Shown: positions 30,301 to 39,048, counted from the first letter of the stretch. The stretch: DNA of 64,000 nt from an uncultured Chryseobacterium sp. (GCA_913778275.1 CAJYWN010000009.1:129154-193153), one strand, 5' to 3'. Numbers and translations are program-made. Notes: generated by a model not told the origin, from the sequence alone.

Positions 30301-30617
30301 ACAAGCCGGCGGTTACCGTAGGGACAACGCTGGATACGAAACATGGAATCACGGCATTGGGCAGAGCGGGATCAGGAGATCCGGATAACTGGCCTATGGT
30401 GCGTAAAGGAGCATGGACTGTCCTGGAAGCCAAAACAAAAGGATTTGTCATCAACAGGCTTACCGCCGCGCAAATTGCTGCGATACCTCCTGCCAACCTT
30501 GTAGAAGGAATGATGATCTATGATACTACGAACAATTGTATGAAAGTGTACACCAGTACAGACGGAGGCACCACATTCAATTGGCAGTGCATCAGCACAC
30601 AAACATGTCCGGACTAA
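24339..30617 (+). CDS. Giant secreted repeat protein with LamG-like and F5/8 type C domains
   Basis: A 2092-residue exported protein (signal peptide ending in KALAQG). About four repeats of 400 residues begin near residues 175, 595, 1012 and 1424 with the motif SLWLKADAGT or a variant. Each has a LamG/ConA-like sandwich (WNDQSGN, FNPSINF), then YLAVKYGVTL, then NNIAGIARDDASGLNQ, ALGNIFATNQANTNTF and RIWKVQETGTVGTVKVALR. In the fourth repeat an F5/8 type C (discoidin-like) domain is inserted at about residues 1450-1580 (DFLTLDLGSSQTVRGVVTKG, then ARYIRFTVAGY). The last 100 residues (residue 1987 on) are a different tail with MVRKGAWTVLEAKTKGFVI and EGMMIYDTTNNCMKV, related to the end of the next protein. 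It is likely a cell-surface adhesin binding glycans; no type IX sorting tail is clear. Confidence 0.8.
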   Translation: MKKYIYLIVMLLLCVKALAQGHIPGTVLPAVPTTAPWNVYTAAPDQRQNAAVTNAQSLALVPTGTNGTDIFVTYNVNTTGYNFYLVYTTNGSVPTKTNGTVVNMSFAVFSASNRIWAGKIPQQPAGTVVNYVIYVNTTGGTLAAANNRVSSAVFGIESSWTEGNRYYTFIASGGVPGPSLWLKADAGTNTTINGNAVTTWNDQSGNLRNVSSSSPGNGVVNYNTASGNSEFNFNPSINFDNTNDALGTSTALFPPVGGPNATFFGVSNKDGAALLQVNISGSGGSGAQSYDWPQFDSNGIFARYDTFNGWSAGYSSTGTRVANGYINAGTGAGVGRGFSSNGGSFVTDGNWCFLGELGFVIGSDQVSGDNATAVNNTSEVIAYQRQLSALEKRRIDSYLAIKYGVTLSQTTPQNYLSSAGSTIWDATTVPNPSYSNNIAGIARDDASGLNQYQSQSMNAGIQPVIALGNIFATNQANTNTFSTDLSALVWGSDTGSTSFATSFAFGGLNNRMVRIWKVQETGTVGTVKVALRASDISSNITLPSLVVSSDATFDGSDAKTSMTLETLGGVSYYTATVDFTTGQFFTFAALVTAPGGVLGTTLWLKADAGTSTITNGAGVAQWNDQSANGNNMVQATGASQPRFADTPVSNINFNPSVDFNGTNQNMVDSNGIFGTGTYSNSASFAIANTDAVQNGVLYVESLGVGSWFAQNIPWGDGNFYWQGPQSAALSASWGGTIGVPYLWTGWNNNSLSPRNVLRRNGLTLGSNNTAVSYTGNNSQFVLGSNNGNINYFDGRLGELIIYTNPFTAVDRQKVESYLAVKYGVTLNQTSAQNYVNSSGSTIWDATTLPNPSYSNNIAGIARDDASALNQKQSSSVNTGLQPVIALGNIFATNQANTNTFAADLSALVWGSDTGSTSFATPFAFGGLNNRMARIWRVQETGTVGTVKVALRVSDLPLNVTIPALVVSSDATFDGTDSRTAMTLETLGGVQYYTATVDFTTGQFFTFAALVTAPGGVSAGLTIWHKADAGVTASSNLVTAWTNLPNGRQVINTGGSQSPTLTNGTTGALFNFNPYLNFTATPNALYDSGATPFTQGGSGTFFFTANNLSSGGQMFGVNATGGTGVNIYDNPVFETDRMFTSPSSFAYSPSTSLLPTSIQRLTFTPSNVTGQLNMSGTNFLNVAPTSVLGGGGYIFGADNSGLGGDDNGFTGLISETVAYNTTLSATDINKVNSYLAIKYGVTLGTSSSVVNYLASNGASIWTGDTTYQNNIAGIMRDDASGLNQDQSQSANSGIQPVIALGNIFATNQANTNTFAADLSALVWGSDAGSTSFATPFVFGGSTVRMARIWKVQETGTVGTVKVALRASDISGGASAPALLVSSDAVFDGTDSRTAMTLETLGGVQYYTATVDFTTGQFFTFAALVTAPGGVSGASLWVKADAGVGNTTYFNVPSGNRTASSSFSGLGPANSTLSSGTSWSAATATTGDFLTLDLGSSQTVRGVVTKGRGDSFAQWVTSYIVGYSTDNVNYVSLGSFNGNVDQVTEVVSLFPSAVTARYIRFTVAGYSGFPSMRADVVSTLTNATADNTAINFWNDQSGNGRNFVNVTANPVLYQTTASNSSFNFNPSLNFGATTAALGSGSTLFPASPVSSATFFGVTNVGGFLFLGVNNNLETVNTAKYDYPLFGNGYVYARINSGAAVNPTVTPASGTSISTGYLSNGTSAGIASNGGNFSVLSGSYGTYTGAMSIGSNQWANGDNANPAVGNIPELIAFNQQLTAPQRLQVESYLATKYGITLNQTTAQNYLASDGSTITWNATANSSYKNNIAGIGRDDLTALYQKQSQSINSGSQVVMALGTVAASNQANANTIPVNNQFFIWGDDNGSLSTFVSTGNITYPSRFTRIWKTQNTGGFAQNMTVYYPVSAFGTSVASSVGILYGNTAASLSDGSASIILQSGTTTINGVSHYAFTVPAAQVANMQFFSFSGSIVCYKPAVTVGTTLDTKHGITALGRAGSGDPDNWPMVRKGAWTVLEAKTKGFVINRLTAAQIAAIPPANLVEGMMIYDTTNNCMKVYTSTDGGTTFNWQCISTQTCPD

Positions 30618-30695
30618 ATTAATGTTAATTGTTAACTGAACTAAGGGAGCTGATAGTAAAGCTCCCACAGTTCAGATACTATCAAAAATTTTATT

Positions 30696-31214
30696 ATGAA
30701 AAAGTTGATAATACTTTATTCTTTGATTACCACAGCGCTGATCCCGGCGCAGGTAGCAATAGGGAAGACCTCCGTCTCCAATTCTTCCGTCTCCCTGGAG
30801 TTCGGAAATGACAACAGGGGAATTGTTCTCCCGTGGGTTACTTCTGCAGCGGCCGTTACCGGTGCTGTAAACGGAACTTTCATTTACGACATTTCAGATA
30901 AAAAAGTGAAATTCAGAAATAACGGTACTTGGGTAGACCTGAGTGTTGATACAACGGGAGTGGTAGATACATCGTTACAAAATACCAAAACGGAGCAATC
31001 CGGTGCAAAGGTAGTGATCGGTGCCAATGCGGCAACGGATACTACACCCGGTATTCTTGTGCTTACGGACACCGATAAAGTGTTTGTGCTGCCCAAAGTG
31101 GCAAGTCCGCACCTTAATATTGTTAATCCTGCAGCAGGAATGATGGCTTATGATACGGTAAAAAAACAAATTGCCGTTTTTAACGGTACGGTCTGGTCAT
31201 TCTGGAAACCTTAA
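30696..31214 (+). CDS. Secreted hypothetical protein with tail-like C-terminus
   Basis: A 172-residue exported protein (signal peptide ending in ALIPAQ, then VAIGKTSVSNSSVSLEFG). The C-terminus NPAAGMMAYDTVKKQIAVFNGTVWSFW parallels the ending of the preceding giant protein (EGMMIYDTTNNCMKVYTS), so the two share a terminal module. It follows the giant gene by 78 bp and is probably cotranscribed. Its function is unknown; a surface partner of the giant protein is a reasonable guess. Confidence 0.6.
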   Translation: MKKLIILYSLITTALIPAQVAIGKTSVSNSSVSLEFGNDNRGIVLPWVTSAAAVTGAVNGTFIYDISDKKVKFRNNGTWVDLSVDTTGVVDTSLQNTKTEQSGAKVVIGANAATDTTPGILVLTDTDKVFVLPKVASPHLNIVNPAAGMMAYDTVKKQIAVFNGTVWSFWKP

Positions 31215-31719
31215 ACTGATATTTATTTATATTTTGCCACGGCTTCTCTGAGAAGTCGTGGCAAATTTTAATGATTTTCCACATATTAAAAATATATCTT
31301 ATAAAAAAAATTATGGACGGTATGTTACAAAAGCATATTTGTTATACAGTTTGAGCCAAAGCTCAGCGTAATGTATTACATAAATTATTGAAGGATATCG
31401 GACTTTAGAGTTTATACGCTAAGATCACGGGGCTAATATTACTATCTGAATAGTAATTTGTTATAAAATGATTTAAAAAAGATCGCGTAATTCTTTTTTT
31501 ACTATTTTTAAGCCAAATAATATAAAGTTCGAATCGATAAAAATTTTAATAATATTTAAAACATGAAAAAAACGCACAGGTTGTGATAGGAATATTTTTT
31601 ACAAAATGTTATGAAACAGTATAATTATCAGCAAAATTGAATTAAAACTTAAAAAATAAATTTTAGTTAATCTATAAATAAATATAATTATTATAATAAA
31701 CCTTAAAAATTCATCAATA
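31215..31719. other. Intergenic gap
   Basis: Apart from the terminator at 31233-31270, this 505-bp AT-rich gap shows no gene or clear repeat. The promoter of the barrel gene at 31720 must lie in its right part, but I see no strong -7 box. Confidence 0.5.
31233..31270 (+). terminator. Rho-independent terminator
   Basis: TTTGCCACG and CGTGGCAAA pair around an inner TTCT/AGAA stem, followed by TTTT. It ends the surface-protein operon. Confidence 0.8.
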
Positions 31720-32406
31720 ATGAAAAAAAAATTATTTTTAATAGTATTATGTGCAGTATGTATTAATTTTAATGCTCAAATACGAACTTTTGGCATAAAG
31801 TCTGGTTTGAATATTTCTTCAATTTCAAAAGAAGGTTATGATAAAGTAAATGCAAAGGCAGGATTTTCCGGTGGTTTCTTTATGAATTCAAAATTGAACG
31901 AAAATCTAAATTTACAGACTGAGATTATCTACAATCAAACAGGTGCTAAAGTATCGAAGAGTACTTACTACATTACAAATAATACCACAACAATCCAAAG
32001 ACTTTCAGATCTGAGGTTAAATTATCTTTCATTACCTTTACTATTACAGTATAATGTGACACCAAAATTCTTTGCTGAAGCTGGTCCTGAGGTTGGCTTC
32101 CTGCTAAATGCAAGAGCGGCAGGATCCACAGATAAAATCATACTTCTTACAGACGGTGTAACAACCTATCAAACTAATTACAGTTCCTCCAATGTGAAAA
32201 AATATTTTTGCAACGTCAACGTCAGTATTGATTTAGGACTGGGCTACTTTATTACAGATAAGCTCAGTGTAAACGCGCGATATGTTGCAGGAATTTCCAA
32301 CATTAATAAAAAAAATAATGGTACGGCAGAGCAGGATTTTGTGGACAACTATAAAAATAAAAATAGAAATAATACTGCTCAGGTTGGGATCGCTTATAAA
32401 TTTTAA
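31720..32406 (+). CDS. PorT-family outer-membrane beta-barrel protein
   Basis: A 228-residue protein with a signal peptide (VCINFNAQ). It has alternating strands typical of small outer-membrane barrels of the PorT/OMP_b-brl_2 type: GIKSGLNISSISKEG, FSGGFFMNSKL, LNYLSLPLLLQYNV, FAEAGPEVGFLLNAR, and a terminal strand AQVGIAYKF ending in Phe. The YLSLPLLL motif is characteristic of this family. Its function is unknown. It stands alone, with 157 bp to the next barrel gene. Confidence 0.85.
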   Translation: MKKKLFLIVLCAVCINFNAQIRTFGIKSGLNISSISKEGYDKVNAKAGFSGGFFMNSKLNENLNLQTEIIYNQTGAKVSKSTYYITNNTTTIQRLSDLRLNYLSLPLLLQYNVTPKFFAEAGPEVGFLLNARAAGSTDKIILLTDGVTTYQTNYSSSNVKKYFCNVNVSIDLGLGYFITDKLSVNARYVAGISNINKKNNGTAEQDFVDNYKNKNRNNTAQVGIAYKF

Positions 32407-32562
32407 TATTTATAAATTACTATTAGATTTAATTGCCTGAAACCAATTGAAACAGAAGGGAATTTATTGAGTACATGAGAATTTTTATAAATCTCAAGGC
32501 TGAAAGCGGCCTGACCATTTAGTCATTAATAAAAACAATTAATAACATTTAAATCATTAGCT

Positions 32563-33279
32563 ATGAAAAACTTAGTCTGTTCTATTTTCATTTTATTTTC
32601 AATTGCGATCAACGCACAAGTTGGGAAAGAGAAAAATGATCTGTTTCGAAATAATGTCTCGATAGATCCATTTGGATTATTTTTTGGCAGCATTCAGGGT
32701 ACGTATGAGAGGAGCATTAACTCCTCAATGAGTGTTGGGTTAAACGTAGGCTATAAATACAATTCCGGTATTTTCAGTGTCGATGGTATTGATATAGACA
32801 AAATTTCCACCAAAAAGTTTGAGTTTTCCGGTATTAAGATTATACCGGAATTTAGATGGTATCTCGAAAAAGGAGGAATGACAGGCTTCTATATCGGTGG
32901 ATATCTGAAATATCAAAACTACAAAACTCCAATCGAGGGTATTTATACGGATAATAACAATCAAACAAGTTCGATAGACCTTTTGGCACGGGTAGAAACT
33001 ACAGCTGTTGGATTGCAGGTAGGCTATAAACTTGTTATTAAGAAAAGGTTTTTTGCCGATTTTTTAATTGCAGGACCGGGCTTTGGCTCAAATACTTTCG
33101 AGATAAAAGAAAACAAGCCTGTACCGCAGGGTTTTTATAACGATTTTAATGATGCTTTGGAAGTATACAATTTGTATGATAACTATAAGCTGGATATAAA
33201 GCTTGATGCCAATCAAAAAAGTGATAAAGTTAACCTGCCAGCCTTCAGATACGGAATAAAAGTGGGTTACATGTTTTAG
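32563..33279 (+). CDS. Outer-membrane beta-barrel protein, DUF3575-like
   Basis: A 238-residue exported protein (signal peptide ending IAINAQ). The pattern VSIDPFGLFFGSIQGTYERS followed by VGLNVGYKY, then RWYLEKGGMTGFYIGGYLKY and the final strand YGIKVGYMF, suggests a small barrel like those annotated DUF3575. It has no known ligand. It may be cotranscribed with the PorT-type gene upstream. Confidence 0.75.
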   Translation: MKNLVCSIFILFSIAINAQVGKEKNDLFRNNVSIDPFGLFFGSIQGTYERSINSSMSVGLNVGYKYNSGIFSVDGIDIDKISTKKFEFSGIKIIPEFRWYLEKGGMTGFYIGGYLKYQNYKTPIEGIYTDNNNQTSSIDLLARVETTAVGLQVGYKLVIKKRFFADFLIAGPGFGSNTFEIKENKPVPQGFYNDFNDALEVYNLYDNYKLDIKLDANQKSDKVNLPAFRYGIKVGYMF

Positions 33280-33445
33280 CAGATTCTCCTTTTGTTTTAG
33301 AAACAAAAATATCAGGATACTAATAATTAATTCATGTCAATCACATGCAATTCATTAAAAATGAATACTGTAAATAAATAAGTAATTTTTTAAACCAGGT
33401 ATGTGAATTGAAAACGCATAACAACAAAAAAAATATTTTTACACT

Positions 33446-35167
33446 ATGATTAAAAATCAATTATTAAGCCTTTTAGCATCAATAATGCTGCTGGTAGGAT
33501 GTACGGGAAAAAAATCAGCGGACTTAGTGCTGATCAACGGAAACATATATACCGAAGACGAAAAACATCCGCATGCGGAGGCAATAGCAGTTAAAGATGG
33601 TAAAATTGTATTTATCGGAAACAGTAAAGATGCTAATGATTATGTAGGAGATAAAACCGAAGTAACAGATTTGCAGGGCAAAACAGTAATGCCTTCTTTC
33701 ATTGATAGCCATACACATCCGGGATTAATAGCCTTTTCCGAGCCGCCTTCAGGAAAGATGCCGGCAATGGAGCTTCCACTTGGCTCAAAAGAAGAGATGT
33801 TTGTTTATTTAAGAAATATCGCTCAAAAGTATCCCGAACTGCCGTTCCTTATGATTGGTGACTGGAATGAAACGTGGTATGTTCCGAAGGGGCCTCACAA
33901 AAAAGATCTCGATAAAATCTTTCCGAAAACTCCTGTGATTCTTTTAGGGAGGAGCGGACACAGTTTCTGGCTAAATACGGCAGCCATGAATATGCTGGGG
34001 ATTACAGAAAATACACCGGATCTCAAGAAAGATCTGTCGTTTTTTGAAAGAGATGAAAATGGAAAGATGACAGGGTGGGTAAAGGAATTTGCATTATTTC
34101 CGTATTTGGATAAATTCGTAAAAAAAGATAACATCTATCTGGAAAAAGGTCTTACTAAATATCTTAATTATGTGGCCTCAACAGGAGTTACCACCGTTTT
34201 GGATGCAGGTAATTTTCAGTTTGAAGAAATGGTTTATAAAGTAGTGCAGAAAATGGAAAAGGAAGGAAAATTACCATTGAGATATGAAGCTACACATCAT
34301 ATATACAGGCCCGACCAGCTAAAAAATGCGGTTCAGGTGGTTTTGGAATTGCGCAAGAAATATCAAGGTGATTTATTGAAGATCAATACAATTAAAATAC
34401 ACCTTGATGGGGTAAATGAAATTAATACGGCCGGTGTTCTTGAAGACTTTTCAAACGAAAAGGGAAATAAGGGCGGCGTTTTGTTCAATGAAGATGAACT
34501 AAAAACACTGCTGTTTGATTGCGCAAAAAATAAAGTTCATCTCCATCTCCATACAAACAGTGACCGGAGCATTAGGATCAGTTTAAACGCATTGGAAAAA
34601 GCAAAAAAGGAATACGGAGGACAATTGCCGATACAGCTAACCCTGAGTCATCTGGAAGTAGTTCATCCAGATGATATGAAAAGATTTAAGCAACCGGGAG
34701 TATATGCCAATTTTACCCCACAGTGGGTTTCAGGTGCATTGAGTGATGGAGGTTTGGTGGCATTAGGTAAAGAGCGCTATGCCCATAGCTGGCCGATTAA
34801 CAGCTTAATAAAAGCGGGAGCAACGGTTACCATCTCAAGCGACGTCATTAATTCCAGAACATACACTCGTTCCAATCCTTTCTTCGGAATTCAGGTTGGC
34901 GCTACTCGCCAGGAACCGGAATTAGGAAGTAAGACCCCTGTGTTCGGGCAGGAAGAAGACCGCGCTCCTGTAAAAGATCTCATAAAAGGATATACTATTA
35001 ATAATGCTAAACAAATGGGAATTGCAGATGAAACAGGTTCGCTGGAGATTGGCAAATCTGCCGATTTTATCATTTTGCCGTCAGATATTTTCAGGATGAA
35101 TAGATATGAGATTTCTAAAATAATTCCTACAGCAGTTTATTTTAAAGGAAATAAAATTAAAAAATAA
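33446..35167 (+). CDS. YtcJ-like metal-dependent amidohydrolase, lipoprotein
   Basis: A 573-residue amidohydrolase. The N-terminus has a lipobox (LLVGCTGKK), so it is anchored in a membrane facing the periplasm. It begins with the beta-sandwich ADLVLINGNIYTEDEKHPHA and has the metal-binding strand SFIDSHTHPG (HxH). A later TLSHLEVVHPDD segment supplies another His, and ISSDVINSRTYTRSNPF near residue 470 supplies the Asp. The C-terminal MGIADETGSLEIGKSADFIIL returns to the composite sandwich. This is the YtcJ/imidazolonepropionase-like group, hydrolysing amide or related C-N bonds; the substrate is unknown. The following serine hydrolase gene is 37 bp away. Confidence 0.9.
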   Translation: MIKNQLLSLLASIMLLVGCTGKKSADLVLINGNIYTEDEKHPHAEAIAVKDGKIVFIGNSKDANDYVGDKTEVTDLQGKTVMPSFIDSHTHPGLIAFSEPPSGKMPAMELPLGSKEEMFVYLRNIAQKYPELPFLMIGDWNETWYVPKGPHKKDLDKIFPKTPVILLGRSGHSFWLNTAAMNMLGITENTPDLKKDLSFFERDENGKMTGWVKEFALFPYLDKFVKKDNIYLEKGLTKYLNYVASTGVTTVLDAGNFQFEEMVYKVVQKMEKEGKLPLRYEATHHIYRPDQLKNAVQVVLELRKKYQGDLLKINTIKIHLDGVNEINTAGVLEDFSNEKGNKGGVLFNEDELKTLLFDCAKNKVHLHLHTNSDRSIRISLNALEKAKKEYGGQLPIQLTLSHLEVVHPDDMKRFKQPGVYANFTPQWVSGALSDGGLVALGKERYAHSWPINSLIKAGATVTISSDVINSRTYTRSNPFFGIQVGATRQEPELGSKTPVFGQEEDRAPVKDLIKGYTINNAKQMGIADETGSLEIGKSADFIILPSDIFRMNRYEISKIIPTAVYFKGNKIKK

Positions 35168-35204
35168 TACAAAAGAAATATATAGAATTAACATAAATAG
35201 TTGA

Positions 35205-36428
35205 ATGAAAAAGAAAATACTTTTAATATTAATTGCAGTAATAGGATCTTTAGCGTTTATTTTTAGAAAAAAAATAAAAAATATTTATGCATTATACAAT
35301 TATAATAAAATATTTGAGCCGGAATCAATAGCAGAAAACTTTAGAACCATGCATCTGAAATATCCTTCAATAGGTATCCCTCGGGGAGATAATGCATACC
35401 AAATTCCTTTATCCTTTAAAGAAAATATTTTACCAAACGATTTTATTTTTGAGGGTGCCAAATATAACATTGATAAAGAAATTAAAAAAAGAAATTTAAC
35501 TTCATTATTAATTATTAAAGATGGCAGTTTAGTATATGAAAAATACTATCATGGTAACACACAACATACGCCTGTTATCATTTTTTCATGTACCAAATCT
35601 ATAATGGGCTTACTTACAGGGATAGCATATGAAAAAGGCTTTATCCAAAATTTATCTGATCCTGTTGACAAGTATGTTCCGGCATTAAAGGGCACCGCTT
35701 ATGAAGGCGTGACTATCCAGAATGCCTTAAATATGTCTTCAGGAGTAAAATGGGCTGAAGAATATGATAACCTTGATTCAGAAATTGTACAGTCATTTTT
35801 AGCATCTGTTAATGGATCTCTTAATGAATACACAAAGGAAATGAAACGCAAAAGGCCTCAAGGAATCTTTAATCAGTATACAAGTATGGATACTCAGGTA
35901 TTGGGAATGGTGATCAGCGGGGCAACGAAGATGCCACTTAATCAATTCTTCACTCAAAATCTCTGGAACAAAATATATCCGGAAAACAAAGCTTATTTTC
36001 TTACTGATGCGAATGGTTTTCCTTTAGCTTATGGGGGTCTCATTGTAACTCCCCGTGATTTAGCTAAAATAGGCTTACTGATGCTTAACAAAGGTAAAAA
36101 TAATAAAGGTGAAAAGGTAATTTCAGAAAAGTGGATTGAAACGTCAATAACTCCTACTGAATCTCATCTAATGCCAGGGAAAAGAGCAAATGCTGATGCT
36201 CGAGAGGGATACAAAAACCAATGGTGGTTTCCGATGGAGCGTGATGGAAAGGACTTTTCTGCCATTGGTATTTATGGACAAACACTTTATATAAACCCTG
36301 ACAAGAATATCATCATAGCATCAAATTCTGCTTACTCTGATTATACAAATGATGAAATGGGGGATACAAGAAGGCTAAAAATGTTTCAAAGTATCGCTAA
36401 ATACATTTCAGAGTCTAATAAGCATTAA
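35205..36428 (+). CDS. Serine hydrolase (class C beta-lactamase-like)
   Basis: A 407-residue protein with an N-terminal membrane anchor (KKILLILIAVIGSLAFIF). The serine-hydrolase motif SxxK appears as FSCTKSIMGLLTG near residue 130. A YxS/N-type motif is seen as FNQYTSMDTQVLG near residue 223. The C-terminal KTG-like position is probably IGIYGQTLYINP near residue 360. The family includes esterases, D-aminopeptidases and class C beta-lactamases; the fold is clear, the substrate is not. It lies 37 bp after the amidohydrolase gene, so the two may process the same peptide or amide. Confidence 0.88.
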   Translation: MKKKILLILIAVIGSLAFIFRKKIKNIYALYNYNKIFEPESIAENFRTMHLKYPSIGIPRGDNAYQIPLSFKENILPNDFIFEGAKYNIDKEIKKRNLTSLLIIKDGSLVYEKYYHGNTQHTPVIIFSCTKSIMGLLTGIAYEKGFIQNLSDPVDKYVPALKGTAYEGVTIQNALNMSSGVKWAEEYDNLDSEIVQSFLASVNGSLNEYTKEMKRKRPQGIFNQYTSMDTQVLGMVISGATKMPLNQFFTQNLWNKIYPENKAYFLTDANGFPLAYGGLIVTPRDLAKIGLLMLNKGKNNKGEKVISEKWIETSITPTESHLMPGKRANADAREGYKNQWWFPMERDGKDFSAIGIYGQTLYINPDKNIIIASNSAYSDYTNDEMGDTRRLKMFQSIAKYISESNKH

Positions 36429-36595
36429 AACATATTATTTTATATCGATCCCAGAATTTAATTAGAGAAATACTTTCTTTAATATAACATTGTTATTTAT
36501 AAATATTTGGAAGTTATAACTATATAATAAAAACAAAGGGAGAATTGTCCCTTGTTAAATTATAATATATAATTCCATAGCATATTGATTTACTA

Positions 36596-36976
36596 ATGAG
36601 TAAAAAAATAATAGAAAATACATTATGGGGAGAAAAGACCGAAATAACTCCTGAGCTTTTGGAGTATTACAGGCATAATCCCAAGGAGCTTGATTTAATT
36701 GTAGATAAGGAATATTTTTACGGAAGATTCATAAGATTCTTTTTTATTATAGGAATAATCATCACTGTGGCAAGTCGCATATTGATGCTTCTCTTTCAGG
36801 ATACAGATGCAGACTTCATCAATGATCTCATTCTGGATATTTTTTCAGAATTGGGGATTGCTATTTTTGGCGGTGCAATAGCTGCTTATATTTTAGAAAA
36901 AATGAAGTTAAAACAATATGAAGATAACATAACTCTGAGAAATGAAATCATCGAAAAACTAAATGAAAAAAAATAA
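36596..36976 (+). CDS. Small membrane protein of unknown function
   Basis: A 126-residue protein with two predicted transmembrane helices (FFIIGIIITVASRILMLLF and ELGIAIFGGAIAAYILEKM). The N-terminal 40 residues are soluble (TPELLEYYRHNPKELDLIVD) and the C-terminus is a short charged helix. I do not recognise a family. Its end overlaps the next gene by 14 bp, so the pair is cotranscribed and probably coupled. Confidence 0.7.
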   Translation: MSKKIIENTLWGEKTEITPELLEYYRHNPKELDLIVDKEYFYGRFIRFFFIIGIIITVASRILMLLFQDTDADFINDLILDIFSELGIAIFGGAIAAYILEKMKLKQYEDNITLRNEIIEKLNEKK

Positions 36977-37724
36977 CTGTTTAAATTGCGAACATGCATT
37001 CGAAGGAAATTACTGTCCAAATTGCGGGCAAAATGTGAAGACAGGACGGGTTAGTTGGAGTTGTATAAAACACGACATACAATACTTTTTTCATTTTGAA
37101 GAAACCCTTAACTTCACTATGGCACAACTGCTGGTTCGGCCGCAAAAAGTTATTCATGAGTTTTTAGCCGGGAAACATCAAAAGTACTTCGGTCCCTTTT
37201 CTACCGCACTTTCAGCTGCTGGATTATATGTTCTTATTTATCAGATAACGAAAATTGATTCTCTTAGTATCCTAAACCAAATGATTTATTTTTTGGACAG
37301 TGTGATATACAGCGGGAAACTCACTTTTCCTGATTGGATAACAGATTATTACGCATTTACAGAGCTTATTATATTTATTCCCATTTTCTCAATAGCAAGT
37401 TTCATCGCGTTTAAAAATGCATCATTAACTTTTACTGAGCATATTGCTGCTAATGCATTTTTCTCCGCACAGAGAATATTAGTGGGAATTCTGACTTTTC
37501 CGTTTCTGCTACTTGTTCAGCAAGAGGTATTAGCTGGTTTTATCAATATTATAATCGGATTTTTAGAAGGTGGGATTACTATATGGGCTTATGTGATGTT
37601 TTTCAGAAAATATAATCTGATTCAATGTTTTCTGCGTATATCACTAATGCTGATTTTGGTGTTTTTGCAATTGGCAGGTGTGGTATCATTTTATAATTTT
37701 ACGATCCATCATATTGCCAGGTAA
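36963..37724 (+). CDS. DUF3667 family membrane protein with zinc ribbon
   Basis: A 253-residue protein. The N-terminus is a zinc ribbon (NCLNCEHAFEGNYCPNCGQ, four Cys in two CxxC pairs), followed by WSCIKHDIQYFFHFEETLNF and then about five transmembrane helices. This matches the DUF3667 family found widely in Bacteroidetes, whose function is unknown. It overlaps the preceding small membrane protein gene by 14 bp. Confidence 0.85.
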   Translation: MKKNNCLNCEHAFEGNYCPNCGQNVKTGRVSWSCIKHDIQYFFHFEETLNFTMAQLLVRPQKVIHEFLAGKHQKYFGPFSTALSAAGLYVLIYQITKIDSLSILNQMIYFLDSVIYSGKLTFPDWITDYYAFTELIIFIPIFSIASFIAFKNASLTFTEHIAANAFFSAQRILVGILTFPFLLLVQQEVLAGFINIIIGFLEGGITIWAYVMFFRKYNLIQCFLRISLMLILVFLQLAGVVSFYNFTIHHIAR

Positions 37725-38370
37725 AAGTTTTTATAGTCAAAATTCAATAATATAAGGATACTAACAAAATTTTATATTTTTTATCTTCCTTGTGTAAGCA
37801 GTTTGCTATGATGGTTCTATTAAAAACTCCCCTTATGAAAGGAGAGCTCTCAAAATAAAATAAGTTGCAAAAAGTGAATGATACTTCAAAGGTAAATACT
37901 GCTGCTTTTTTGTTTTATGATATCACTCATAATTTTTTGATTAATTTATTATAAAAAGATATGATAGATAATTTTATCATTTATCAGCCGTAGATTTGGC
38001 GGATAAAATTCTGTTCTAAGAACAAATAGTAAAGATGAAGTTTCAAGCGATTTAAAGTTTAAACGCCAATGCCTTTTTCGTCTTTGTTGATATAGTAATT
38101 AGAAGCAACAAGCTTCATAATTTAGAATTACTTTCCTGCCTTTTTTATTTTGTAAAATACTGCAACATTCAGAATTATATGCAGGTACTGCTAACCGTAA
38201 TTATTAAAATATCAGCCTGAACACAATAAATTAAAGGTGAAAATGTTACTATAATGAATCAATGTGTAATGAAGAAGTTTGAGTTGAAGCGCCTGCAGCA
38301 TTGCGGCGCTTTTATTTTGAACTAAACATTTTTATTCTCTTAAAAAAGATTTGTAGATTCGCAGCATTGA
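37725..38370. other. Long gap with possible small transcripts
   Basis: No convincing protein gene is seen in 646 bp. A GC-rich stem-loop with a T-rich tail lies at 38287-38312. Since the next gene starts after it, it may end a short untranslated transcript beginning within this gap. The rest is AT-rich and featureless to me. Confidence 0.4.
38287..38312 (+). terminator. Rho-independent terminator-like hairpin
   Basis: AGCGCC and GGCGCT pair around a loop of about 11 nt, followed by TTTATTTT. No gene ends just upstream, which hints at a small RNA or a long 3' end. Confidence 0.6.
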
Positions 38371-38985
38371 ATGTTTTTCAAAATTATGAAGCTCAATTTT
38401 AAAAATAATATCGTCAAAAGAATGGTAATTTCGTTGGTTGTTATCGCCGCATTGATCCTTGCATTTATATTTTATCAAAAAAAAGTACGTTATAATCTGG
38501 TAACGATTTCAGAAAATAAAGTCTATAATTCAGGGGCTGTTCCTCCGGAAAAGCTGGCAGATTTCGTAAGTGACCATAAAATAAAAACCATCGTCGATTT
38601 ACGTGACGGGTTGGTTCGGACGGCCTTAAACCCGGAAACAAAAAAACAGGTAAATGCTGAAGAATTTGCCGCCGATAAAATTGCAGGTCTTCATTATTTT
38701 AATTTGCCAACCGACCAGATTCCTCAGGATAGCACGGTGCAGAAATTTTTGAAAATTATGGATGATCCCAAAAATTATCCTGTTCTTATCCATTGTCACC
38801 ACGGTGTCGGACGTTCCCGCTTGTTCAGTTCCATTTACAGGATTGAATACGAAAACTTTACCAACGAAAAAGCCAGGGAAAATGCCCGACTGTTCTGGGA
38901 ATTCGGGACCAATTTTTCAAAAAATTCAGAGAAAGGAATTTATCTTAACAATTATAAGAAAAGAGAAGTACAAAATCATCAATAA
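38371..38985 (+). CDS. Membrane-anchored dual-specificity/tyrosine phosphatase-like protein
   Basis: A 204-residue protein with one N-terminal transmembrane helix (MVISLVVIAALILAFIFY) and a phosphatase domain. The P-loop IHCHHGVGRSR near residue 142 is the C-x5-R motif, with Cys as nucleophile and Arg binding phosphate. The general-acid Asp is probably in NLPTDQIPQD near residue 113, and KIKTIVDLRDGLVRTALNP upstream is typical of DSP/MTMR-like folds. The catalytic domain should lie in the periplasm or on the outer face. ATG at 38386 is an alternative start. The substrate is unknown. Confidence 0.85.
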   Translation: MFFKIMKLNFKNNIVKRMVISLVVIAALILAFIFYQKKVRYNLVTISENKVYNSGAVPPEKLADFVSDHKIKTIVDLRDGLVRTALNPETKKQVNAEEFAADKIAGLHYFNLPTDQIPQDSTVQKFLKIMDDPKNYPVLIHCHHGVGRSRLFSSIYRIEYENFTNEKARENARLFWEFGTNFSKNSEKGIYLNNYKKREVQNHQ

Positions 38986-39048
38986 GAATGAGCTTTTCCA
39001 AAGTATCATTCTGAATAAAGTCAAATAATTGTTATAAGGGAGTAAGCA

